NCBI RefSeq assembly: GCF_900109935.1
Contig: NZ_FOBV01000006.1
Span: 1-64,000 of the forward strand
DNA from: Chryseobacterium taichungense
GTDB lineage: Bacteria; Bacteroidota; Bacteroidia; Flavobacteriales; Weeksellaceae
Direction: 5' to 3'
Length of the DNA: 64,000 nt
Shown here: positions 1 to 8,467 of the stretch, piece by piece
How positions within the stretch are numbered: position 1 is the stretch's first letter
Layout: the number at the start of each line of letters is the position of its first letter
Made by a program: the position numbers and the translations under genes
Notes under the pieces: generated by a model
The model's input: only the letters and a program-made list of their open reading frames with translations
Database searches by the model: none
What the model was told of the DNA's origin: nothing

Positions 1-315
1 TTAGACACATTTTATTTTGAAGCAGACCATCGTTTTTCTACTTCACACGATTATAAGGTTGCCAAGATTATTGCCAATGACCTGATACAAGTTTATTTGG
101 AAGACAGGCTCAATAACATCAATGTGAAAAGGGGTTCGGACAATTCATTGAAATGGACGGCAAGCAAAACAGCACTTACGGAACTCATATATGCACTGTA
201 CTCCCACGGTGTATTTAACAATGGGAATACAGATATAAAATTGATTGCTAAAGCATTTGAAGATGCCTTTAATATTGAGTTAGGTGATTTTTACCACACG
301 TTTGCGGTGTTGTAA
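1..315 (+). pseudogene. RteC-like regulator, C-terminal fragment (5' end outside window)
   Basis: Frame 1 is open from the first base to TAA at 313-315. The last 70 residues match the RteC C-terminal signature: LKWTASKTALTELIYALYSHGVF, then LGDFYHTF, quoted here from residues I can read. RteC proteins control excision and transfer genes of Bacteroides-type tetracycline conjugative transposons. The family normally continues past the DFYxTF motif, but here it ends abruptly as FAVL because at about 300-305 the sequence becomes that of an ABC transporter in another frame. I read it as a truncated remnant of a conjugative element. The start is outside the window. Confidence 0.75.
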
Positions 316-799
316 TGCAGGACGGTTATATCTTCAATGATACCATTGCCAATAATATTGCAGTAGGAGAAGATTATGTTGATAAAAAGAAACTACGTCA
401 GGCAGTGGAAATCGCAAACATCAAAGATTTTGTAGAAGGTTTGCCACTAAGCTACAATACTAAGATCGGGAATGAAGGTGTCGGGATTTCCGGTGGACAA
501 AGACAAGGATTGTTTATTGCCAGGGCCGTTTATAAATCTCCACAATATATCTTCTTCGATGAGGACACTTCTGCTTGGATGCCAATAACGAAAAAGTGAT
601 TATGGAAAATCTGGAACAATTCTTCAAAGGAAAAACCGCAGTCGTTATAGCCCATCGTTTATCGACCGTAAAACACGCCGATAAAATCATTGTATTAGAT
701 AAAGGAAAAGTGGTAGAAGAAGGCAGTCATAATGAGTTAGTAGCCAGCAAAGGCGAATATTACAGACTCCTTAAAAATCAATTGGAACTTGGAAACTAA
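300..799 (+). pseudogene. Peptide-exporting ABC transporter (peptidase-containing type), C-terminal ATPase fragment, frameshifted
   Basis: From 303 frame 3 reads CGVVMQDGYIFNDTIANNI, the Q-loop region of bacteriocin-type exporters. The ABC signature SGGQRQG and Walker B (YIFFDE) follow. At about 575-576 one T is missing, so SALD becomes SAW and the frame stops at 597-599. The correct continuation (LDANNEKVIMENL, H-loop IAHRLST) resumes in frame 2 and ends at 797-799. Walker A, the membrane domain and the peptidase domain are absent because of the RteC junction. The gene is therefore broken twice and cannot export anything. Its intact partner, the HlyD-type adaptor, overlaps its end. A sequencing error could explain the frameshift but not the truncation. 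Confidence 0.8.
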
Positions 800-2093
800 A
801 AAAGACATATTAGATAATCTGGAACTTTGGAGTGAGAACGTTCAGGATATTTTAACGCAACCACCGCATTGGATGATCCGATGGGGAAATTCTGTTATTT
901 TCATTATTCTCATCATGATTTTGGTAATGAGCTGGTTTATCAAATACCCGGAATTTATTCCCGCACCCATTATAGTGACCTCGCAAAACCCGCCGGAGAA
1001 AATCGAAGCAAGAATCAGTTCCAGAATTGAGAAGATCCTGATTAAAGATCATCAAAGTGTAAAGAAAAACGATGTACTGATGATTTTGCAGTCTACAGCC
1101 AATTATGATGATGTTCTGAAACTCAGAACATTAATGGATTCGATAACGCCAAGCCGATTATTTTCTTTTCCGATCAATCTGACGTCGAACTTTAGATTAG
1201 GTGAGCTTCAGAGTGATTATAATAATTTTGCCAAAGCCTTTCAGGATGAAAAACTATTTTCAAGATTACAGCCTTACTCTCCAGATAATCTTGCAGCTAG
1301 CGAAGGATTGTCTGAATACAGCGGTAGGATCGCGACTTTAAAGCAGCAGTTAAATCTTGAAAACGCCAAGTTTGACTTAAGTAAAAAAAATTTCAGTCGT
1401 TCCCAGTCTTTATTTGACCAAGGAGTCATTTCAAAAATGGAACTGGAAAATGAAAAAATAAAATACCTTCAAGCGGAACAGAATCTTAAAACAATCCATA
1501 TTTCACTTTCGCAATTGCAGGAAGGGATTTCCAATCTCCAAAAAACGAAAAGCAGTGCCAATATCAATTCCGAAAAAGATAAAATCAATTATTCTTCCCA
1601 AACCTTGCAGCTTTTTGAGCAGCTGAGAAAATCTCTGAAGCAATGGGAGCAAAATTATTTGGTTATTTCTTCTACGAATGGTGTTACAAGTTTTCAGCAA
1701 TTCTTCGGAGAGAATCAATTCGTGAAATCCGGCGATGCGATTCTGACAATATTGCCAACCGATAAAATGGCTGTTGTTGGCAGAATGCAGGTTCCATCCA
1801 CCAACTCGGGGAAAATTATTCCGGGAGAAAAAGTGTTGATAAAGCTGGACAACTATCGTTATCAGGAATACGGAATTGTAGAAGGAAGAGTTCAGAACAT
1901 TTCACTATCTCCGGATGAAAAAGGGAATTATTATGTTGATGTAATTCTTCCAAGAGGTCTTAAAACATTATACAACAAAAATCTTTCTTTCGATAAAGAG
2001 CTAAAAGGCAATGCTGAAATTGTAACTGAAGATTTACGGCTGATTGAACGTTTTTTCTATCAGATCAGAAAGCTGTTGAAGTTTCAGTCGTAA
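789..2093 (+). CDS. HlyD-family secretion adaptor (membrane fusion protein)
   Basis: A 434-residue protein with one N-terminal membrane segment (about residues 35-52), a biotinyl-lipoyl half-domain just after it (residues about 75-105), a long alpha-helical coiled-coil hairpin (about 170-290) and a C-terminal beta-barrel part. This is the layout of HlyD adaptors that link an inner-membrane ABC exporter to TolC. The only start before the membrane segment is TTG at 789, which overlaps the end of the ABC gene by 11 bp; this translational coupling is typical of such pairs. The partner transporter is broken, so the adaptor is probably orphaned. Confidence 0.85.
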   Translation: METKKDILDNLELWSENVQDILTQPPHWMIRWGNSVIFIILIMILVMSWFIKYPEFIPAPIIVTSQNPPEKIEARISSRIEKILIKDHQSVKKNDVLMILQSTANYDDVLKLRTLMDSITPSRLFSFPINLTSNFRLGELQSDYNNFAKAFQDEKLFSRLQPYSPDNLAASEGLSEYSGRIATLKQQLNLENAKFDLSKKNFSRSQSLFDQGVISKMELENEKIKYLQAEQNLKTIHISLSQLQEGISNLQKTKSSANINSEKDKINYSSQTLQLFEQLRKSLKQWEQNYLVISSTNGVTSFQQFFGENQFVKSGDAILTILPTDKMAVVGRMQVPSTNSGKIIPGEKVLIKLDNYRYQEYGIVEGRVQNISLSPDEKGNYYVDVILPRGLKTLYNKNLSFDKELKGNAEIVTEDLRLIERFFYQIRKLLKFQS

Positions 2094-2261
2094 GGATATA
2101 GTTTAATAGTTGAATCTTTGGTTTATAATTTGGTATTGAAAAGTTAAGATTAGCAAATTCTATGCGTAAATTTATTTTCTAACAATTCAGTAAAAAGGTT
2201 TTGCATTACTGGACGACAATGTCAAGATAAGAAAATGCTATGCAGAGTACAGAAACTTAGT

Positions 2262-3497
2262 CTATATTTCCATTTTTCCCTTGTTTTTAAAAACCATTTT
2301 TAGATTAGACATATCTTCACTTACCTTCTGATCTAAAATCTTAGCGTAATGTTGAGTGGTCTTAATATTCTTATGACCAAGCATTTTGCTTACACTTTCG
2401 ATGGGAACCCCGTTTGATAAAGTAATAGTGGTAGCGGATGTATGACGTGCAATATGGTATGTCAATTCTTTGTCAATCTCGCATAGATCAGCAATCTCTT
2501 TGAGATAGCAATTCATTTTTTGATTGCTAAGGATAGGAAGTAATTTACCATTATTTAGGCAGGTAGGATGATTTCGGTATTTTTTTATTATTTCTTCAGC
2601 CTGTGGGAGTAATGGAATATTAGATGCCGTTTTGGTTTTTTGCCGGTTTGTGAAAATCCATTTGTTGCCGTCCAGCCCGACCCTGATATTTTTGTGGGTC
2701 AAGTTCTGGGTATCTATATAAGCTAACCCAGTAAAACAGCTGAATAAAAATATGTACCGCACTTGAGAGAGACGCTCATTTTTAAAGTCTTTATTAAAAA
2801 GCTTTTCAATTTCCTCTTCAGTTAGAAAGGTTCTTGTGACTTCATCAAATGAAGACTTATAATTCAAGAACGGGTCTTTTGTGATCCAGCCATTAGCAAT
2901 ACAGTTTCTGATAATTTTTCCAAAATTCTTTTTAACATATTTAACCGCGGTATTATTGCTACAAGATTTTTCTGTTCTTAAGTAAAATTCAAAATCGTTT
3001 AGAAATGCTAGATCTATTTTTAAAATATCAATGTCTGTTGTATTATATTTCCATTTCAGAAATTGCTGGGTATGTTGCAAAGTTATGTTATAACGTTCAA
3101 GAGTTCCTTGCGCAAATTCCTGTCCTATAAGCTTCTTCATTCGATTATTATGGTCATTAAATATGGGAATTAATGTTCTTTTGCAATCATCTTTCCCAAT
3201 TAGTTTATTTTTTAAAGCCTCACAAGTTGGAGTTTCTTTGTCCCTGATCATTTGATGGTAGGTGTCATAGACCTTCTGTTCAAGAGATTTCAGATAGAAG
3301 TTTATCGATCTGCTTTCTTCCGAAGAACCAGCAACTTTTTGTGATTGGGAATTCCACCTTGTAGGTAGTATATGGCGTTTCGTGGATATCTCGCAAATTT
3401 TGCCGTCAATCGTAATTCTCATATAGATTGGAGATTGACCCTCTGAATTTGTTTTGGACTTTTTCACATAGAAAAGTAAGTTGAATGTCTTGTTCAT
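2262..3497 (-). CDS. Tyrosine-type site-specific recombinase/integrase
   Basis: 411 residues with an N-terminal arm-binding domain (residues 1-90), a SAM-like core-binding domain (about 110-210) and a catalytic domain. The C-terminal catalytic residues are visible: H348-x-x-R351 in HIARH, H375 in LGHKN and Tyr384 in HYAKI. The first catalytic arginine, normally in TGLRY, is Ala (TGLAYID), as in many Bacteroidota mobile-element integrases including the IntDOT type, which also lacks Arg-I. It points away from the tRNA-Val genes with a 370-bp gap that holds repeated AGGTCAC motifs. It probably belongs to the same remnant island as the RteC fragment. Confidence 0.9.
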   Translation of the reverse strand: MNKTFNLLFYVKKSKTNSEGQSPIYMRITIDGKICEISTKRHILPTRWNSQSQKVAGSSEESRSINFYLKSLEQKVYDTYHQMIRDKETPTCEALKNKLIGKDDCKRTLIPIFNDHNNRMKKLIGQEFAQGTLERYNITLQHTQQFLKWKYNTTDIDILKIDLAFLNDFEFYLRTEKSCSNNTAVKYVKKNFGKIIRNCIANGWITKDPFLNYKSSFDEVTRTFLTEEEIEKLFNKDFKNERLSQVRYIFLFSCFTGLAYIDTQNLTHKNIRVGLDGNKWIFTNRQKTKTASNIPLLPQAEEIIKKYRNHPTCLNNGKLLPILSNQKMNCYLKEIADLCEIDKELTYHIARHTSATTITLSNGVPIESVSKMLGHKNIKTTQHYAKILDQKVSEDMSNLKMVFKNKGKMEI

Positions 3498-3595
3498 TTT
3501 GCCTTTTATTTTAGAGTTTAAAATTAATCTTGAGCCTAACCTCGTACAAGATATTCACTTTCTAAACTGGCTTGTACAAAGGATTTCTTTCAAAT

Positions 3596-3762
3596 TCTAG
3601 TGACCTATTTGATCTAAATATATTAGGTCACTGAAGAGGTCACTAAAAGGATCGCTATTAGTGCTACTAAAATTTTTGATTGGTGCCAATAATCGGGACA
3701 GCGTAATCAAATTTTCTAGTGACCTGTTAAGGCTCATTTAAACAGGTCAACGAATAGGTCAC
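3596..3762. repeat. Two identically spaced sets of AGGTCAC half-sites upstream of the integrase
   Basis: GTGACCT at 3600-3606 and 3719-3725 are each followed by an AGGTCA(C) copy exactly 25 bp downstream (3625, 3744) and another 37 bp downstream (3637, 3756). Both sets begin within the shared 12-mer TTCTAGTGACCT. The sequence between half-sites differs, so geometry rather than simple duplication is conserved. The position, between an integrase start and a tRNA end, suits integrase arm-type sites or a repressor/excisionase operator. The sites are seen directly; the role is inferred. Confidence 0.75.
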
Positions 3763-3800
3763 TTTCAGATTGTTAAATTTTAACGCTTTTTGAACAGACA

Positions 3801-3842
3801 TAAAAACAAAAAATGCCGTAAAACCTATGTTTTACAGCATTT
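3801..3842 (-). terminator. Rho-independent terminator of the tRNA-Val pair
   Basis: A 14-bp stem (3829-3842 with 3811-3824, one G-T type mismatch) and a 4-base loop, followed on the minus strand by a T-rich run (3810-3801). It lies 25 bp beyond the 3' end of the second tRNA. Confidence 0.75.
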
Positions 3843-3866
3843 TGAACTATTTTGTTTTAATAGTTG

Positions 3867-3941
3867 TGGGTCCTGAGGGATTCGAACCCCCGACCCTCTG
3901 GGTGTAAACCAGATGCTCTGAACCAACTGAGCTAAGAACCC
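3867..3941 (-). tRNA. tRNA-Val (anticodon UAC)
   Basis: 75 nt reading GGGTTCT...AGGACCC in the acceptor stem with discriminator A, a GTTCGAATC T-arm and an anticodon loop TTTACAC, giving UAC (Val). CCA is not encoded. It is the promoter-distal copy of a tandem pair; the next copy begins 32 bp upstream with the same sequence. Confidence 0.95.
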
Positions 3942-3973
3942 GAATTTTTTTGAAAGGTTTCGTTCCTTTTCTG

Positions 3974-4048
3974 TGGGTCCTGAGGGATTCGAACCCCCGA
4001 CCCTCTGGGTGTAAACCAGATGCTCTGAACCAACTGAGCTAAGAACCC
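3974..4048 (-). tRNA. tRNA-Val (anticodon UAC), second copy
   Basis: 75 nt, identical by eye to the copy at 3867-3941, offset by exactly 107 bp. It is transcribed first. Twin valine tRNAs share the terminator at 3801-3842. Confidence 0.95.
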
Positions 4049-4092
4049 TCTTTATCGTTGTTTCCTCGATTAGAGTGGTGCAAATATACGAC

Positions 4093-5337
4093 TTATTCGG
4101 AAATCTCCAAATTTTTTTCTAAAAATTCTCCGACAACAAAATTACTTCCACCGATAAAAATCATTTCTTCTTTTGTACATTTCTCTTTTGCAGACAGATA
4201 GGCTTTCTGTACAGAATCGAAAATTTTATAAGAAATTTTTGCTTCCTTCAGCAGATCTTCATACTCTTGAGGGGGTCTGCCCCGTTGAATAGACGGTTTT
4301 GCAAAATAAAATTCAGCATCTTCCGGTAAAATTTTAATGACGTCATCTATTTTCTTGTCATTCACAAAACCTAAAATAATATGTTTATGCTTATTGATGG
4401 AATTTAATTGTGCAAAAACATATTCCAGGCCGGCCTGGTTGTGTGCGGTATCACAAATGGTAAGCGGACTTTGAGAAAACTCAAACCAGCGGCCGATAAA
4501 ACCGGTATTGCGATGAACATTTAAAAGACCTTTTTCAATATTCTCGTCGGAAATATTGAAATTCAATTTTCGTAATTCTTCAATTAATGCTGAAACAACA
4601 CGGATATTTTTCTCCTGATAATTTCCTTTTAAATCAGATTTTAAATCAGATTTTATTAAAGTTGCATCAATAAAGTTGGTATTTTCTTTTTCGGCTTTAT
4701 TTTTAATGATGTTTTTTACGACCTCATTTTCATCTCCGGAGATAATGGGAACGTTGGTTTTTATAATTCCTGCCTTTTCGCCTGCAATTTCTTCAATGGT
4801 ATTCCCCAAAATATTCTGATGATCGAGTTGAACATTGGTGATCGCCGAAACTAAAGGATTAATGATATTTGTTGAGTCTAATCTGCCACCTAAACCAACT
4901 TCAATGATCGCAATATCCACCTGTTGCTGATAAAAATATTCGAACGCCATGATGGTGGTAAATTCAAAAAAAGAGGGCCTTATCTCTTCAGGCAGGTTTT
5001 TCAGCTTTTGAATAAACTGAAAGACAAATTCTTTATTGCAGTTTTTACCGTTAATTTTGATACGTTCCGTAAAATCAATAAGATGCGGTGAATTATAGAT
5101 CCCGACTTTATATCCCGACTCCTGTAGAACGGAAGCCAGCATGTTGCTCGTAGATCCTTTTCCGTTGGTTCCTCCTATATGTACGGATTTTATTTTTTCC
5201 TGAGGATTGCCGAAGAAATCACAAAGCTTTCTGATGTTATCTAATCCTGGTTTGTATGCTTTCTGTCCGTCGATCTGATAATTCGGAGCCTGTACGAATA
5301 GCCATTCGACAGCTTCCTGATATTGTGCAGTTGTCAT
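4093..5337 (-). CDS. folC: Bifunctional folylpolyglutamate synthase/dihydrofolate synthase
   Basis: 414 residues. It joins glutamate to dihydropteroate and extends the polyglutamate tail of folates in the cytosol. The Mur-ligase-type P-loop GTNGKGS is at residues 56-62, followed by NSPHLIDFTERI, the folate-loop region of FolC. IIEVGLGGRLDSTN and the C-terminal DTAHN motif match the central and C-terminal domains. The length is normal. It is monocistronic, divergent from the TolC-like gene, and lies just downstream of the tRNA pair's promoter side. Confidence 0.95.
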   Translation of the reverse strand: MTTAQYQEAVEWLFVQAPNYQIDGQKAYKPGLDNIRKLCDFFGNPQEKIKSVHIGGTNGKGSTSNMLASVLQESGYKVGIYNSPHLIDFTERIKINGKNCNKEFVFQFIQKLKNLPEEIRPSFFEFTTIMAFEYFYQQQVDIAIIEVGLGGRLDSTNIINPLVSAITNVQLDHQNILGNTIEEIAGEKAGIIKTNVPIISGDENEVVKNIIKNKAEKENTNFIDATLIKSDLKSDLKGNYQEKNIRVVSALIEELRKLNFNISDENIEKGLLNVHRNTGFIGRWFEFSQSPLTICDTAHNQAGLEYVFAQLNSINKHKHIILGFVNDKKIDDVIKILPEDAEFYFAKPSIQRGRPPQEYEDLLKEAKISYKIFDSVQKAYLSAKEKCTKEEMIFIGGSNFVVGEFLEKNLEISE

Positions 5338-5400
5338 AATGCAAAATTCTCAAAAGTTTCAGAAATATGAAACAATAATTTTTTCAAGTTGTAACTTTTT

Positions 5401-5408
5401 TATATTTG
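5401..5408 (+). promoter_or_regulatory. Promoter -7 box of the TolC-like operon
   Basis: TATATTTG matches TAnnTTTG. Transcription would start near 5415, which rules out initiation at the in-frame upstream codon 5406 and supports the ATG at 5436. No good -33 TTTG is seen at the usual spacing. Confidence 0.55.
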
Positions 5409-5435
5409 GTTCGTCTAATAGGAAAAATCGTAATT

Positions 5436-6758
5436 ATGAAAAGAGTTTTGACTATTATTTTGGGATTATCTTGTCTGGCTGTCAGTGCCCAGAAGAAGTG
5501 GTCTTTGAGAGAATGTGTGGATTACGCGACTAAACATAATCTTCAGGTGATCCAAAATGAATATTCAAAACAAATGCAGGATCTCAATCTGAAAATTGCG
5601 AAGAGAAACTATCTTCCATCCGTATCTGCAAATGTAGGAAACAGTGTGAGCTTCGGACAGGGATCATTAGGAGCGGGAAGTTATAGAAACGACAGATTCA
5701 ATAACAGTGTCAGCCTTGGGGCGGATATGTTGGTTTACAACAACGGAAGACTTGAAAAAACCGTTAGAAAAACGGAATTTGATGTAGAAGCAAGTCAATA
5801 TGATATAGAAACGATTAAGAATGATATCTCTCTTCAGATCGCTCAGCAATATCTGACAACTTTACTGAATAAGGAAATTGTAAAAATTTCACAGGCAGCA
5901 GTTGAAAATGCTCAGAAACAATATGACAGATCAAAAATTACGACAGAAGTAGGAACTACGGCTCAAACCGTTTTAGCAGAGGCAGAAGCCGGACTTGCAA
6001 GAGAAAAGCAGAATCTGAAAACAGCCGAAATCAACGTAGGAAGAAGTCTTTTTGCACTCGCTCAATTGCTTCAGCTTCAGGAGTATAAAGATTTTGATGT
6101 GGAAGATGTTAATGTACCGGATCAGCTTGCTCCACAGTTGAAATCTGTTGATGAGGTTTTAACAACGGCTTACGAAACCCAACCGCAGATAAAAGCAGCT
6201 GAAAGCAGGATAAGATCTGCCGAAGCACAGACTGAAGTTAATAAAACTGCGTTTTGGCCTACATTAACAGCTAGCGCTGGTCTTAACACTTTCTACAATA
6301 AGCAATTTAATGAGCTGCCAGGTGTTGTACAGGGAACTTTTTTTAATCAATATAGCGATCAGTTTGGACAGAATGTGGGACTTTCACTAAATATTCCTAT
6401 TTTCAATAAAGGCATTACGAAACTTCAGGTAGAGCAATCAAAACTGAATGAAAGTATTGCTAAAGTCAACATGCAGCAACAGAAACAGGCTGTTCGTGAA
6501 AATGTTCAGAAAGCTCAGTTTGATGTAGATGCAAACTATGAAATTTATTTATCAGCAGTTCAGACCGAGAAAAGCACAAAGCTCGCGCTTGATTTTGCAG
6601 ATAAAAGCTATGCCGCAGGAAGATCTACGATCTATGATGTAAACATTGCAAGAAACAATTACGCCAATGCGCAGGGAACGGTAGCGCAGGCAAAATATAA
6701 TTATCTTTTCAGTCTTAAATTGTTGAATTTCTATTCAGGAATTCCACTAAGTTTGTAA
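5436..6758 (+). CDS. TolC-family outer-membrane efflux protein
   Basis: 440 residues from ATG 5436. A signal peptide (MKRVLTIILGLSCLAVSAQ) is followed by KWSLRECVDYATKHN, the usual first helix of Bacteroidota outer-membrane factors. Two repeated OEP domains with long amphipathic helices follow (about 60-230 and 240-435). It forms a trimeric channel for export across the outer membrane. No inner-membrane pump is next to it; sprT-like and manC-like genes follow within 1-3 bp, so they share a transcript. The substrate is unknown. Confidence 0.9.
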   Translation: MKRVLTIILGLSCLAVSAQKKWSLRECVDYATKHNLQVIQNEYSKQMQDLNLKIAKRNYLPSVSANVGNSVSFGQGSLGAGSYRNDRFNNSVSLGADMLVYNNGRLEKTVRKTEFDVEASQYDIETIKNDISLQIAQQYLTTLLNKEIVKISQAAVENAQKQYDRSKITTEVGTTAQTVLAEAEAGLAREKQNLKTAEINVGRSLFALAQLLQLQEYKDFDVEDVNVPDQLAPQLKSVDEVLTTAYETQPQIKAAESRIRSAEAQTEVNKTAFWPTLTASAGLNTFYNKQFNELPGVVQGTFFNQYSDQFGQNVGLSLNIPIFNKGITKLQVEQSKLNESIAKVNMQQQKQAVRENVQKAQFDVDANYEIYLSAVQTEKSTKLALDFADKSYAAGRSTIYDVNIARNNYANAQGTVAQAKYNYLFSLKLLNFYSGIPLSL

Positions 6759-6759
6759 A

Positions 6760-7350
6760 ATGTCTATTCAATCATTAGAAAAATATTTACCACCGCATAC
6801 ACTTCAATATTTAAAAATCTGGTTTGCAGGTTATTATATTCATATAAAAATTACAAGAAACAGAGATTCAAAATTGGGAGATTACCGCAAACTGCCGGAT
6901 AATTCCCATGAGATTACCATAAATTCTACTCTTGTTCCACAGCTTTTCTTTTTTGTACTTACCCACGAGTTGGCCCATCTTATTGCCTTTGAAAAGTATG
7001 GAAGAAGAATTTCTCCGCACGGCAATGAATGGAAAGAAACTTTCCGGCAAATGCTCCTGCAAAGTATTAATGTATATGAAGAAGATTTAAAGCCGATCAT
7101 TATAAAGTTTTCAAAATCACCTAAAGCCAATTTCATGGCAAGCCCTGACCTTGTTAAATATTTTCATATTGAAAAACAGGATGATAGTCTTGTATTTATT
7201 GAAAAACTGAAAAAAGGAGATTTCTTTATTTACCGCAATGAAAAGTATTTATTGGAAGGTCTTATTAAAAAAAACTATCTTTGTAAGAACCTGGCTACAG
7301 GAAGGAAGTACTCTTTCAAGCCTTTGGCAAGGGTAGAAAAATGCACTTAA
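6760..7350 (+). CDS. SprT-like zinc metallopeptidase-domain protein
   Basis: 196 residues. HELAH at about residues 68-72 plus a later His-Glu pair (PHGNEW) is the SprT-like zinc site; the C-terminal part lacks an obvious four-Cys zinc ribbon. SprT/Spartan proteins are DNA-associated proteases in other organisms, but the bacterial substrates are not settled. It starts one base after the TolC-like gene and ends two bases before the next ATG, so it is the middle gene of an operon. Confidence 0.85.
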   Translation: MSIQSLEKYLPPHTLQYLKIWFAGYYIHIKITRNRDSKLGDYRKLPDNSHEITINSTLVPQLFFFVLTHELAHLIAFEKYGRRISPHGNEWKETFRQMLLQSINVYEEDLKPIIIKFSKSPKANFMASPDLVKYFHIEKQDDSLVFIEKLKKGDFFIYRNEKYLLEGLIKKNYLCKNLATGRKYSFKPLARVEKCT

Positions 7351-7352
7351 TA

Positions 7353-8435
7353 ATGTCAAAATCAAATAGATATTGCGTGATTATGGCGGGAGGAATCGGA
7401 AGCAGATTCTGGCCTTTGAGTACGCAGAAATTTCCGAAACAATTCCAGGATATTTTAGGAGTCGGGCGCACGATGATCCAGCAAACCTATGACCGGATCA
7501 GTAAAATCATTCCTGATGAAAATATATTTGTCATTACCAATACAGAATATGTCGAGCTTTCTCATCAGCAGTTACCGGAAATTCCGCAGGAGAATATTGT
7601 GGGTGAACCGTTGCTGAAAAACACCGCTCCCTGTAATCTTTATATGGCTAATAAAATTGCCGGAATTGATCCTGATGCTACGATGATCGTTTTGCCGGCA
7701 GATCACCTCATTTTGAAAGAAGAAATTTTCCTTCAAAAAGTGGAATTGGCTTTTGATATTGCTGCTAAAAATGAATATCTTGTTACGTTAGGAATTACGC
7801 CCACGAGACCAGACACGGGATACGGATATATTCAGTTTGTAGATAAGCATGATTCTGACTATTATAAAGTAAAAACTTTTACAGAGAAACCAATGCTGGA
7901 ACTTGCAAAAAGCTTTCTGGAAAGTGGAGACTTTTTATGGAATGCCGGAATTTTTATCTGGAATGTAAAATCGATTCATCATGCTTTCGAAAAGTACCTT
8001 CCTGAAATGACCCAGCATTTTATGGCCTGTGAGTACAATGCGGAAAGTGAAAAAAGCTGTATTGAACAGATTTATCCCAAAGTGCAAAAAATTTCGATTG
8101 ACAACGGAATTTTAGAAAAAGCAAAAAATGTTTACGTAATTCCTGCAGACCTCGGCTGGAGCGATCTTGGGACATGGACTTCAGTTTATGAAAATGCTGA
8201 AAAAGACGAAAACAGGAATGCAACCAAACAAAAGCATATTTTAACATACAATTCGGAAGGCAATATCATCAACATCAAAAACACGAATAAAGCGGTTATT
8301 ATTGATTCTTTGAAAGATTTTATTGTTGTAGATACGGACAAAGTGTTGCTTATATGCCCGAAAGAACATGACCAGTTGATAAAGGATTATGTGCTTGATC
8401 TTAAAAACTTCAAAAAAGGAGACAAATTCATATAA
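7353..8435 (+). CDS. Mannose-1-phosphate guanylyltransferase
   Basis: 361 residues from ATG 7353; an ATG at 7341 overlaps the preceding stop and is less likely. It makes GDP-mannose from GTP and mannose-1-phosphate for surface glycans. VIMAGGIGSRFWPLST and KFPKQF near the N-terminus form the nucleotide-binding signature. ENTAPC-like (LLKNTAPCN), LPADH and FTEKP further confirm the family. The length fits the short monofunctional form without an isomerase domain. Last firmly coupled gene of the TolC/SprT operon. Confidence 0.92.
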   Translation: MSKSNRYCVIMAGGIGSRFWPLSTQKFPKQFQDILGVGRTMIQQTYDRISKIIPDENIFVITNTEYVELSHQQLPEIPQENIVGEPLLKNTAPCNLYMANKIAGIDPDATMIVLPADHLILKEEIFLQKVELAFDIAAKNEYLVTLGITPTRPDTGYGYIQFVDKHDSDYYKVKTFTEKPMLELAKSFLESGDFLWNAGIFIWNVKSIHHAFEKYLPEMTQHFMACEYNAESEKSCIEQIYPKVQKISIDNGILEKAKNVYVIPADLGWSDLGTWTSVYENAEKDENRNATKQKHILTYNSEGNIINIKNTNKAVIIDSLKDFIVVDTDKVLLICPKEHDQLIKDYVLDLKNFKKGDKFI

Positions 8436-8467
8436 AATAATCATGAGGCATCTGCGTTCTTTTAAAT

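Noticed and set aside
1..3866. Second attachment site repeating the tRNA-Val 3' end
   Set aside because: I looked for the tRNA tail sequence to the left of the integrase and saw none; the other island border is probably outside the window or lost.
5339..5533. 64-codon frame overlapping the TolC-like start
   Set aside because: It starts upstream of the -7 box and overlaps the signal-peptide codons of the real gene in another frame.
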